33,956 nt of DNA from Sphingomonas sp. (GTDB lineage Bacteria; Pseudomonadota; Alphaproteobacteria; Sphingomonadales; Sphingomonadaceae). The notes beneath the pieces are model-generated. The model was not told the origin of the DNA and did no database searches. It saw only the letters and a list, made by a program, of their open reading frames with translations. Position numbers and translations under genes: made by a program. This document shows, piece by piece, positions 7,964-14,548 of this stretch (its first letter is position 1; every line of letters starts with the position of its first letter). The stretch is from NCBI GenBank assembly GCA_025980335.1, contig JAICXO010000014.1, forward strand, positions 1 through 33,956, written 5' to 3'.

Positions 7964-8120
7964 CGGCAGGCTCCCCCGGCGGCGACTCGCCCCCCGAGGC
8001 GCCTGCGAACGGCAGACTGACAGCATTTCACGCCGGACGCGCGCTCAAATTCACGGCCGCACGCATCGGCTCCAGCGCTCGGGCGTTCTTGCAGCGAACC
8101 CCTCAAGATGGAGAAAGCCT

Positions 8121-8597
8121 ATGACCGACCATTCGGACCATAATCACTCGGACGAAATCAGCACGCTGAACACGCTGATCGCGACGACGACGGACAGCAT
8201 CAACGGCTATGAGAAGTCGGCCGGCGAGATCAAGGACCAGCGGCTGGCGCAGATCTTCCGCCAGCGCGCCGACGATCGCCAGAAGGTGGTCCAGAACCTG
8301 CGCGAGGAAGTTCGGCGCCTAGGCGGCGACCCCGACGACAGCGGATCGATGCTGGGCCACGCGCACCAGATGTTCGAGAGCCTGAAATCCGCGGTCACCG
8401 GCGGCGACGAGAAATCGATCATCGACGAGGTCGAGCGCGGCGAGGATTACCTCAAGGAGAAGTTCGAAACCGCGCTGAATTCGGGGACGCTGAGCGGCCA
8501 GGCGCGCTCGGTCGTCGAGCAATGCTATCAGTCGGTCCGCTCCGGGCACGACCAGATGAGCGAGCTCAAGCACGGCATGGAAACCCACGCGAGCTGA
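8121..8597 (+). CDS. PA2169-family four-helix-bundle protein (DUF2383)
   Basis: 158 aa, soluble, mostly helical, with a histidine- and aspartate-rich N-terminus (TDHSDHNHSDE). The core matches the PA2169/DUF2383 pattern: LNTLIATTTDSINGYEKSA, a glutamate/arginine-rich helix and a final helix ending in HDQMSELKHG. The family has a ferritin-like four-helix fold; some members are stress-induced, but function is not established. The start is supported by GGAGA 7-8 nt upstream. It stands alone, with a hairpin just after its stop. Confidence 0.82.
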   Translation: MTDHSDHNHSDEISTLNTLIATTTDSINGYEKSAGEIKDQRLAQIFRQRADDRQKVVQNLREEVRRLGGDPDDSGSMLGHAHQMFESLKSAVTGGDEKSIIDEVERGEDYLKEKFETALNSGTLSGQARSVVEQCYQSVRSGHDQMSELKHGMETHAS

Positions 8598-8605
8598 CGA
8601 GCAAA

Positions 8606-8635
8606 GGGACGGTCCCCCACGAGGGGGGCTGTCCC
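8606..8635. terminator. Hairpin between convergent DUF2383 gene and folE
   Basis: GGGACGGTCCCCC-ACGA-GGGGGGCTGTCCC forms a 13-bp stem (two G-U pairs in plus-strand RNA) with a 4-nt loop, in the 40 bp between convergent genes. There is no T-tract, so it is not a textbook intrinsic terminator, but its place and symmetry suit a bidirectional transcript end. Confidence 0.6.
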
Positions 8636-8637
8636 CA

Positions 8638-9264
8638 TCAATAACCCATCAGCGCGAGCACCTCGCGACGGCTTCGCTCGTCTTCGCGGAAGCTGCCCAT
8701 CATCCGACTGGTGGTCATCATCACTCCAGGCGTTCGAACGCCGCGCGCGGTCATGCACGCGTGACTTGCCTCAATCACGACCGCGACGCCCTTGGGCTGG
8801 AGGTGATCCCAGATCGCGTCCGCGACTTGGGCCGTCAGCCGCTCCTGCACCTGAAGCCGCCGCGCGAATCCGTGCAAGACGCGCGCGAGCTTGCTGATCC
8901 CGACCACCTTGTTGTCCGGCAAATAGGCAATCGCCGCCTTGCCGATGATCGGCGCCATGTGGTGCTCGCAATGCGATTGGAACGGGATGTCCTTCAGCAG
9001 GACGATTTCGTCGTATCCGCCGACTTCCTCGAAGGTGCGGCTGAGATGGACGGCCGGGTCTTCCTCGTACCCCCGGGCATATTCCTTCCATGCCCGAGCG
9101 ACGCGCCGCGGCGTGTCGAGCAATCCCTCGCGGTCCGGATCGTCGCCGGTCCAGCGGATGAGCGTGCGGATCGCATCGGTGACGTCCGCCGGAATCTCGT
9201 AGGCGGGCGGCGCTTCGACGAGGTCGCCGTTGACCGGATCGCCATTCTCCTCAGTGACGCTCAT
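8638..9264 (-). CDS. folE: GTP cyclohydrolase I
   Basis: 208 aa. It converts GTP to 7,8-dihydroneopterin triphosphate, the first step of folate or tetrahydropterin synthesis, as a cytoplasmic zinc-dependent decamer. Zinc and catalytic motifs are intact: SHCEHHMAP (~residues 97-105), the second zinc cysteine in [10 protein letters not shown], and the substrate loop GISKLAR. The N-terminal ~25 residues are a variable extension. Its ATG overlaps the stop of the upstream FAD-binding gene by 4 nt (ATGA), so the two are translationally coupled, which may hint at a pterin- or flavin-related role for that neighbour. Confidence 0.95.
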   Translation of the reverse strand: MSVTEENGDPVNGDLVEAPPAYEIPADVTDAIRTLIRWTGDDPDREGLLDTPRRVARAWKEYARGYEEDPAVHLSRTFEEVGGYDEIVLLKDIPFQSHCEHHMAPIIGKAAIAYLPDNKVVGISKLARVLHGFARRLQVQERLTAQVADAIWDHLQPKGVAVVIEASHACMTARGVRTPGVMMTTSRMMGSFREDERSRREVLALMGY

Positions 9265-10586
9265 CCCTCAAGCTCCCGCGCGATATCGTCGGCGACCGCG
9301 GCCGCCTGCTCGCGGATGTCGGGGACCGCGATGATCTCCCAATACCGCCCCTTGGTTAGAGGCCCCAAGGCCCACAAGCGTTCCCCGGCGCGTGAAGCGG
9401 CGTCCACATCGAGGCCCATGGCGAGCTGATCCGGCTTCGCTTTCCCCTCATCGAGCAACGATCGCAGGAGCGGATCGCGCGTGTGCTCGATGTTGTGGAG
9501 CGGCCCGGTGCAGTTGATCGCATAAGCGAAGGTCCTGCGTTCGGCTTGCGCTGCCCCGCGGCGGCGAAGCTCGACTTCGAGGCCGTCGGCGTTTTCGGCC
9601 GCAGACACGACCCTCCCTGCCATGATCTGGAGCCGTCCCTCGCCGACCATCCGCGCGACCGTCGCCGCGACTTCGGGAGCGATGCGGTGCCGGTGGACGT
9701 CCCACCAGGGCCGCGCATGCCGAAGGAACCGCTGCTGCTCCCCATCATCCAGGCTTTGCCACAGCCCATGCGTGTGGGGGCGCAGACTGTCGACGGCGGC
9801 GCGCCAGCCGACCTCGGTGCTCCTCCGCCGAAGCCAGCGCCAGATGTTGCGCACGCGCCCGTGCGGAACCTGATCGGCTTCGACCGGCGCAGCGTCGTAA
9901 TCGGCATGCGCGCGCGGTGCCTGGCCGCGCCGCGACAGCGCGAGGATCGACCCGCGGAATCCGGCGGCGTCGAGCGAAAGCACCAGATCGACCATCGTCA
10001 GCCCTGTGCCGACGAGCAACGCATCGCCGCCGTTTGCCGCGAGATCTTCGACCGCAGCCCGCGCATCATCGCCCCACGGGTTCGCCACGTAGCGCTTTCC
10101 CGCGTCCGCAAAGGCGCGAAGCGAACCCGGCTCCTGGTTGCCGATTGCCAGCGCAAGCGCGTCGGCCTCGACCGTCCGGCCATTGTCGAGTGCGATGCTC
10201 CAGTGACCGTCAGCGCGAACGGCACCCACCGCGGAAGCGTGCTCGACACGCGTCCGGCCGCTCTCCACGGCGTCTTCAAGGAGCTCGCTCAGGTAGCGGC
10301 CGAACAGGCGCCGCTGCGCAAAGCCGCGACGGTCGCCGCCTTCGGCTTCGAAGCGGCGAGCGAAATGGTCGCGCTCGCCAGCGAGCGCGCTCATTCCTTC
10401 GGCGCGGACGTTGAGGAGATGCGCGGGCTCCGTGGTCGAATAAGCGACGCCCTTCCCCGCGCGTCCGCTTCCGTCGATCAGCACCGATTCGATGCCGCGC
10501 CGCGCGAGCTGCGCCGCGAGGATCGTGCCCGAGGCACCGCCGCCGACAATTGCGACCGGGGCGGTGCGGTCAGATTTCGTAGTCAG
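9261..10586 (-). CDS. FAD/NAD(P)-binding protein (PF13454-like), probable non-ATG start
   Basis: About 441 aa. The N-terminal dinucleotide-binding motif ([21 protein letters not shown]) and a second nucleotide-binding segment ([17 protein letters not shown]) match the FAD-NAD(P)-binding family. The C-terminus has the GDIR-like GLDVDAASR and [10 protein letters not shown] stretches of flavoprotein oxidoreductases. Substrate unknown. The ORF track's start at 10712 would run 140 nt inside the upstream DUF6356 gene and gives an implausible arginine/proline-rich leader. No ATG, GTG or TTG lies near the Rossmann motif. A CTG at 10586 ([10 protein letters not shown]) has GGAG 7 nt upstream and would overlap the DUF6356 stop region; a TTG at 10649 is the next option. 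The start is therefore uncertain. It is the middle gene of DUF6356-FAD-folE. Confidence 0.8.
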   Translation of the reverse strand: MTTKSDRTAPVAIVGGGASGTILAAQLARRGIESVLIDGSGRAGKGVAYSTTEPAHLLNVRAEGMSALAGERDHFARRFEAEGGDRRGFAQRRLFGRYLSELLEDAVESGRTRVEHASAVGAVRADGHWSIALDNGRTVEADALALAIGNQEPGSLRAFADAGKRYVANPWGDDARAAVEDLAANGGDALLVGTGLTMVDLVLSLDAAGFRGSILALSRRGQAPRAHADYDAAPVEADQVPHGRVRNIWRWLRRRSTEVGWRAAVDSLRPHTHGLWQSLDDGEQQRFLRHARPWWDVHRHRIAPEVAATVARMVGEGRLQIMAGRVVSAAENADGLEVELRRRGAAQAERRTFAYAINCTGPLHNIEHTRDPLLRSLLDEGKAKPDQLAMGLDVDAASRAGERLWALGPLTKGRYWEIIAVPDIREQAAAVADDIARELEG

Positions 10587-10854
10587 GCCAGTTCTCCGGG
10601 TCCGGGGCCGCGGCCCTGCGGTTCTGAATATGGTCGTACATTCGCGCAACGGTCTTGCCCGCCGTCTGGGTGAACCAGCCGGGTACCAGCGCATGCACGA
10701 GGCAAGCGGCACCGGCGCCGACGAGCGTCGCGCCGATCACGATGGCGCCCTTGCCGTGCTCGGCCCAGCTCATCCCGAGCGAGCGTGGATGCTCGACGAA
10801 CAGCCGGTGTCCCAGCCCGGACCTGGTCTCCACTTTCGGGTGCGTCGTCGCCAT
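10570..10854 (-). CDS. DUF6356 family small membrane protein
   Basis: 94 aa. The pattern LFVEHPRSLGMSWAEHG followed by one hydrophobic helix (GAIVIGATLVGAGAACLVHALVPGWF) and a TVARMYDHI tail is the one I associate with DUF6356, a family of sphingomonads and relatives. One transmembrane segment; no known function. It is the first gene of a three-gene minus-strand unit with the FAD-binding gene and folE, directly downstream of tRNA-Arg. Confidence 0.75.
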   Translation of the reverse strand: MATTHPKVETRSGLGHRLFVEHPRSLGMSWAEHGKGAIVIGATLVGAGAACLVHALVPGWFTQTAGKTVARMYDHIQNRRAAAPDPENWPDYEI

Positions 10855-10869
10855 GAGCCTGCCTTTCGA

Positions 10870-10946
10870 TGGCGACCCCGACTGGATTCGAACCAGTGGC
10901 CCTCAGATTAGGAATCTGATGCTCTATCCTGCTGAGCTACGGGGTC
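10870..10946 (-). tRNA. tRNA-Arg (anticodon CCT), CCA encoded
   Basis: The minus strand folds as a full cloverleaf: acceptor GACCCCG/CGGGGTC, D stem GCTC/GAGC, anticodon stem TCAGA/TCTGA around TTCCTAA, T arm ACTGG-TTCGAAT-CCAGT, discriminator G and an encoded CCA. The anticodon CCT reads AGG arginine codons, rare in this GC-rich genome. No integrase or duplicated 3' end adjoins it. Confidence 0.96.
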
Positions 10947-10956
10947 GCGCCTCATC

Positions 10957-10985
10957 CGAATAGGGGCTCCGGCGGCGGCAATCAA
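10957..10985 (-). promoter_or_regulatory. Putative sigma-70 promoter of tRNA-Arg
   Basis: On the minus strand TTGATT is followed after exactly 17 nt by TATTCG. The -10 hexamer ends 10 nt before the mature tRNA 5' end, so the transcription start would be within a few bases of it. Spacing is ideal; the -10 is only a partial match. Confidence 0.5.
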
Positions 10986-11064
10986 TTCGCCGCCGACGGG
11001 CGTTGGCACCAGCGACCGATCGCGACAGGACGCCGCCGTTGCGCGCCCAGCCGATCTCTCGAGC

Positions 11065-11091
11065 TATTCCCTAGTCCATGACTAGGGAATA
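11065..11091. other. Perfect 12-bp dyad with 3-nt spacer
   Basis: TATTCCCTAGTC, then CAT, then GACTAGGGAATA. All 12 positions of each arm pair. It is AT-richer than its surroundings, holds CTAG twice and is not followed by a T-tract. It lies in the 247-bp gap between the tRNA-Arg gene and the DUF1178 gene. Candidate roles are an operator for a dimeric regulator, a recombination site, or an RNA hairpin at the end of the comF operon transcript. None is demonstrated. Confidence 0.6.
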
Positions 11092-11114
11092 TAGAATGGT
11101 GCACCGTCGACGTG

Positions 11115-11180
11115 CGTGATGCCCGGCTGCGTTCCCCGGCCGACTGCCCCACTCCCGGCAAGGCCAAGCCGGGCATCACG
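11115..11180. repeat. 14-bp inverted repeat after the comF-DUF1178 operon (REP-like)
   Basis: CGTGATGCCCGGCT at 11115-11128 is exactly complementary to AGCCGGGCATCACG at 11167-11180, with 38 nt between. It starts 13 nt beyond the DUF1178 stop on the minus strand. GATGCCCGGC/GCCGGGCATC cores resemble intergenic REP-like palindromes I associate with alphaproteobacteria. It may also act as a transcript-end stabiliser. Confidence 0.65.
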
Positions 11181-11193
11181 CTTTCGGACGGCT

Positions 11194-11595
11194 TCAGTTG
11201 ACCTGGTTCGGCGGGGTGACCGGAAGCGGTAGCGGCGCGACCGGCACGCCCTCATCGACCAGCGACTTCGCTTGTTCGAGCGTCGCGCTGCCGTGAACCT
11301 GTTCGCGCTCGACATCGCCGTTGTGCATGGCCCGCGCAGTTTCGGCGAACTTGTCGCCGACCCATCGCGAGTCTTTCAGCATCTGGGCCTGCATCGACGC
11401 GAGCCGCGCAATCGGATTGGCGGCCCCTTTTTTCGGGACCCGCGGCGCCATCGGCGCCTTTTCGACGTTCGCCGAGCGGCAGAATGGACATTCGATCAGG
11501 CCTGCGCTGCGCTGCTCCTCGTAATCCGCTCCCGAGCGGAACCACGCTTCGAACGTCTCACCGCCGTCGCGGCACTGGAGGTCGAACACGATCAT
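11194..11595 (-). CDS. DUF1178 family protein
   Basis: 133 aa. Start MIVFDLQCRDGGETFEAWF with a later CPFCRS is the hallmark of DUF1178: a small zinc-ribbon-like N-terminal domain resembling FmdB regulators, then an uncharacterised helical tail (DSRWVGDKFAETARAMHNGD). Function unknown. The ATG at 11595 overlaps the nitrilase stop (ATGA), showing translational coupling. This last place in a comF-grxC-nitrilase-DUF1178 string is one I recognise from alphaproteobacteria. The ORF track's longer version reads into the nitrilase gene and is rejected. Confidence 0.88.
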   Translation of the reverse strand: MIVFDLQCRDGGETFEAWFRSGADYEEQRSAGLIECPFCRSANVEKAPMAPRVPKKGAANPIARLASMQAQMLKDSRWVGDKFAETARAMHNGDVEREQVHGSATLEQAKSLVDEGVPVAPLPLPVTPPNQVN

Positions 11596-12419
11596 GAGAT
11601 CACCGCCTCGGGGATCGGACGGCGATGACTGAGCGCCGGTATGCGGCCGCGAACGTCCGAAATGCGCTTGAGATCGATGTCGGCAAAGCCGACCCCCGGT
11701 TCCTCGCCCATGTCGAGCAGAACCTCGCCCCACGGATCGACGACGAGCGAGTGGCCGAAGGTCTGCCGCCCATCCTCGTGCCGGCCGACCTGGGCGGCTG
11801 CGACCACAAACAATCCCGCCTCGATCGCGCGGGCGCGCAGCAGGATGTGCCAGTGAGCGCGGCCGGTCGGAACGGTGAATGCCGCGGGCACGGCGATGAC
11901 GTCGGCGTCCGTTTCGGCGAGGCGTGCGAACAGACCGGGGAAACGCAGGTCGTAGCAGATGGTGAGCCCGAGCTTGCCGATGGGCGTGCCATTCACGAGC
12001 GCGACGCCCTGGCCTGCCGAATAGACGTTCGATTCGCGCCAGCTCTCGCCGGTCGGCAGATCGACATCGAACAAATGGAGCTTGTCGTAGCGCGCGCGGA
12101 TGTTGCCATCGCGGTCGATCACGAACCCGCGGTTCGCGACCTTGCCATTGCCGGCCAGCACCGCGAGCGAGCCGATGTGGAGCCAGAGGCGGCGGCGGCG
12201 AGCCGCCTCGCGACAGCGAGCGAGCACGGCGTCGTCTTCCTCGGCGCGGAGCCTGGCGGCGGCACGCGATGAATCGCGGTCGAGCATGCCCGACATCTCC
12301 GGCGTGAACAGCATCTCAGCGCCGCCCGCGGCCGCTTCGCCGATCGCCTCCTCGAGCGCCGCCGCATTGACGTCCGGATCGATTCCGGTGGTCGACTGAA
12401 AGAGGGCGACGCGAGTCAT
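11592..12419 (-). CDS. Carbon-nitrogen hydrolase (nitrilase superfamily, Nit2/omega-amidase-like)
   Basis: 275 aa. The Glu-Lys-Cys catalytic triad is visible: Glu41 (FTPEMS), Lys113 (YDKLHLFDVD) and Cys155 (LTICYDLRFP). The order and context motifs fit the Nit1/Nit2 branch, which hydrolyses omega-amides such as 2-oxoglutaramate or deaminated glutathione. Genetic linkage to glutaredoxin favours the deaminated-glutathione repair role, but that is an inference. The ATG at 12419 overlaps the grxC stop by 4 nt. The ORF track extension to 12704 is out-of-frame sequence of grxC. Confidence 0.92.
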   Translation of the reverse strand: MTRVALFQSTTGIDPDVNAAALEEAIGEAAAGGAEMLFTPEMSGMLDRDSSRAAARLRAEEDDAVLARCREAARRRRLWLHIGSLAVLAGNGKVANRGFVIDRDGNIRARYDKLHLFDVDLPTGESWRESNVYSAGQGVALVNGTPIGKLGLTICYDLRFPGLFARLAETDADVIAVPAAFTVPTGRAHWHILLRARAIEAGLFVVAAAQVGRHEDGRQTFGHSLVVDPWGEVLLDMGEEPGVGFADIDLKRISDVRGRIPALSHRRPIPEAVIS

Positions 12420-12670
12420 CGGGAAATCAGGTCGTCGAGGCGGCCGCTGCGATCGAGCGCGACGAGGTCGTCGCAGCCGCCGACATGGTGCTCGCGAATG
12501 AAGATCTGCGGAACCGTCGTCCGTCCGTTGGCGCGCTGAATCATCTGCTGCCGAATCTCGCCGCCGAAATCGACCGAGATTTCGCGATAATCGACACCCT
12601 TCGCCTCGAGTAGCGCCTTCGCTCGCCAGCAATAGGGACAAAAGGTCTTGGTATAGATCTCGATGGTCAC
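12416..12670 (-). CDS. grxC: Glutaredoxin 3
   Basis: 84 aa from GTG at 12670, preceded by AAGGAAG with a 6-nt spacer. The ORF track's TTG at 12691 would add seven unlikely residues. The dithiol active site CPYC lies at residues 11-14, the cis-proline motif TTVPQIFI near the middle, and the glutathione-binding GGCDD segment after it. It reduces disulfides and glutathione mixed disulfides in the cytoplasm. It sits 37 bp downstream of comF and is coupled to the nitrilase gene. Confidence 0.92.
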   Translation of the reverse strand: MTIEIYTKTFCPYCWRAKALLEAKGVDYREISVDFGGEIRQQMIQRANGRTTVPQIFIREHHVGGCDDLVALDRSGRLDDLISR

Positions 12671-12707
12671 GCCACGCTTCCTTCGAGCCAATACTTAGGC
12701 ACAATCG

Positions 12708-13448
12708 TCAACGCATCAATTGGGAAGGTTTCACCACCCGCGCCCAGCTGACCAGCTCGATCCGTGCTGCGCCGGCGCGCTTCAGGACCCGAGCGCAGGC
12801 TTCGGCGGTGCTACCGGTGGTCAGGACATCATCGACGAGGATGACGGTCCGGCCGGCAATCGCCTGCTTGTTGCTGACCCGGAATGCGCCCGACACGGTC
12901 TTACGCCGTTGAAGCGGGCTCATGCCCTTGAGCGGCGGAGTACGCCGGGTGCGCCGGAGGATCAGCGGGTCGGCGGGGATATTCAGCCGTCGCGACAGCT
13001 CGCGCGCGACCAGCGCCGACTGGTTGAAGCCGCGGGTCCACAGGCGGGTGCGGTGGAGCGGCACCGGCACGAGAACGGAGTCGCCTTCCGACCTGACCAG
13101 CGGGGCCATGTAGTGCGCCATTGTCCGCGCGATCGCGACCTTGCGGCCGTATTTGAGCCGAATGGCGAGGCTGCGCGACAGATCGTCATATGCGACGGCC
13201 GCACGCGTACGCGCAATCCGCGGCGGCACGGCGAGACAGCGGACGCAAATCGCTTCGTCGGTTGCCTGCAGAGGGATCCCGCAACACTCGCAGCCGCTCT
13301 CACCCAGGAATTCGACCTGGCGCCAGCAGTCGGGACAGAAACTGTGCACGTCGGGGACGATGATCCCGCAGCCTGCGCAGCGCGGCGGAAGCGCGAAGTC
13401 CAGCGCGGTACGGGCACAAGTTCTCGCGAGCGGGCCGAACCGGTGCAT
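12708..13448 (-). CDS. ComF family protein (phosphoribosyltransferase-like)
   Basis: 246 aa. The N-terminal zinc-binding region has paired cysteines (PRCAGC, FCPDC, CECC, CVRC). The C-terminal part is a type I phosphoribosyltransferase fold with the PRPP-binding signature VILVDDVLTTGST. A middle segment (VPVPLHRTRLWTRGFNQSALVA) is typical of the family. ComF proteins take part in natural transformation in competent bacteria, helping single-stranded DNA after uptake; outside those species the role is unclear. No other competence genes lie here. It is the first gene of the minus-strand operon, divergent from the methyltransferase across ~43 bp. Upstream ORF-track residues are antisense to the methyltransferase. 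Confidence 0.92.
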   Translation of the reverse strand: MHRFGPLARTCARTALDFALPPRCAGCGIIVPDVHSFCPDCWRQVEFLGESGCECCGIPLQATDEAICVRCLAVPPRIARTRAAVAYDDLSRSLAIRLKYGRKVAIARTMAHYMAPLVRSEGDSVLVPVPLHRTRLWTRGFNQSALVARELSRRLNIPADPLILRRTRRTPPLKGMSPLQRRKTVSGAFRVSNKQAIAGRTVILVDDVLTTGSTAEACARVLKRAGAARIELVSWARVVKPSQLMR

Positions 13449-13491
13449 TCGCGTCTTGTCGCGTGCCGCGGCGCATCGCACAAGCCGCGCA

Positions 13492-14268
13492 GTGGCCGAG
13501 CTGTTCGACATGAAATTGCGCGCGCTCCGCCGCGACCGCGCGGCGCGCGTTGGACCCGAGCTGTTCCTGTTCGAGCGCGTGTTCGAAGATTGTCTCGAGC
13601 GCATCGAGCTTCTCGACCGCCGCTTCGACCGCGCGCTGCTGATCGGATGCCCGGACCCGGCCTGGCCGAAGCGGCTTGGCCGGATCGCGGCGCACATCGA
13701 TGTCCGCGATCCGGGGAAGCGGTTCGCCACGGCAGCCGGCGGCGAGCCGATAGCCGAAGATGCGTGGGAGCCGCCGGCGCAAGCCTACGAGCTGGTGCTT
13801 GCGATCGGCACGCTCGACACCGTCAACGAGCTTCCGCTCGCGCTTCGGCTCATCCGCTACGCGATGGAGCCGGACGCGTTGCTGATCGGAGCGCTTTCCG
13901 GCGGCGACACGCTGCCGCGGCTTCGCGCCGCGATGCGCGCTGCCGATGCTCTCGCCGGCGCCGCGGCGCCCCACGTCCACCCGCGCATCGAAGCCTCGGC
14001 ACTTTCACCACTCCTCGGCGATGCAGGCTTCGTCAACCCTGTCGTCGATGTCGAGCGGCTGCCGATTTCCTACCCATCCTTCGAGCGGTTGGTTGCCGAC
14101 CTGCGCGGGATGGGCGCATCCAACATCCTTCGCGAAAGGCCGCCGTCGCTCACCCGGATGCAGCGCGAAGCTGCGGCTCGTGCGTTCGCCGATGCGGGCG
14201 AAGACGGCCGCACCACCGAAACGTTCGAAATCCTCCACGTCGCCGCCTGGACTCCGGCGAGCGCATGA
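13492..14268 (+). CDS. SAM-dependent methyltransferase-like protein (NDUFAF5/BioC-like)
   Basis: About 258 aa. Conserved pieces include ELFDMKLRALRRDRAA, LFLFERVFEDCLERI and a C-terminal block LPISYPSFERLVADLRGMGASN, which match bacterial homologues of complex I assembly factor NDUFAF5. The expected SAM-binding GxGxG is degenerate (LLIGCPDP), so the activity may be hydroxylation or binding rather than classical methylation. Human NDUFAF5 hydroxylates an arginine of a complex I subunit; a like role here is inference. I prefer GTG at 13492 because it keeps the LFD segment seen in homologues. ATG at 13510 (252 aa) is possible; neither has a strong Shine-Dalgarno. Confidence 0.8.
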   Translation: MAELFDMKLRALRRDRAARVGPELFLFERVFEDCLERIELLDRRFDRALLIGCPDPAWPKRLGRIAAHIDVRDPGKRFATAAGGEPIAEDAWEPPAQAYELVLAIGTLDTVNELPLALRLIRYAMEPDALLIGALSGGDTLPRLRAAMRAADALAGAAAPHVHPRIEASALSPLLGDAGFVNPVVDVERLPISYPSFERLVADLRGMGASNILRERPPSLTRMQREAAARAFADAGEDGRTTETFEILHVAAWTPASA

Positions 14269-14354
14269 CGCGGCATTAACTCTATCCGCTGGAAGAGTTG
14301 TTAACCGCACCCCGGCTACACCCGCCGCGTGGACGTGGACCAGAGGAGGGTGGC

Positions 14355-14537
14355 GTGATCGCTATCCGAAGCATCTTGCGCATGCTCAGCGCCAACCAGC
14401 GCGGAGCTACCGCAATCGAATACGGATTGCTCGTGGCGCTCATTGCGGTGGCGGCGATCGGCGGCATGTCGTCGCTCGGCGGCGGCGTCGGCGGCATGTG
14501 GGGCAAGCTCGTGGGGACGATGAACAACGTCATGTAG
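14355..14537 (+). CDS. Flp family type IVb pilin precursor
   Basis: 60 aa from GTG at 14355, with AGGAGGG 4-5 nt upstream. The prepilin peptidase site is clear: RG then ATAIEYGLL, cleavage after Gly17, giving a mature protein with the invariant Glu5 and Tyr6 followed by a hydrophobic helix and a glycine-rich tail. Flp pilins form Tad adhesion pili. No tad/cpa assembly genes are in the window, so this is an isolated pilin gene that would need machinery elsewhere. Two TTAAC sequences (14276-14280 and 14301-14305) lie upstream. They resemble CtrA half-sites, but their spacing does not fit the usual TTAA-N7-TTAA. Confidence 0.9.
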   Translation: MIAIRSILRMLSANQRGATAIEYGLLVALIAVAAIGGMSSLGGGVGGMWGKLVGTMNNVM

Positions 14538-14548
14538 ACGCCGCGGCC

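Noticed and set aside
7964-8120. General stress (EcfG-type GGAAC...CGTT) promoter before the DUF2383 gene
   Set aside because: Looked for because such genes are sometimes stress-induced; no correctly spaced pair was found.
10870-11091. Possible integration (att) site at tRNA-Arg
   Set aside because: No integrase, no duplicated tRNA 3' end and no foreign gene block adjoin it; neighbours are conserved housekeeping genes.
10982-11179. 65-aa minus-strand ORF between tRNA-Arg and DUF1178
   Set aside because: It contains the tRNA promoter region and both palindromes, has no Shine-Dalgarno and no plausible protein character.
14276-14305. CtrA binding site upstream of the Flp pilin
   Set aside because: Two TTAAC boxes exist but at 25-bp spacing rather than TTAA-N7-TTAA, so not listed as a feature.
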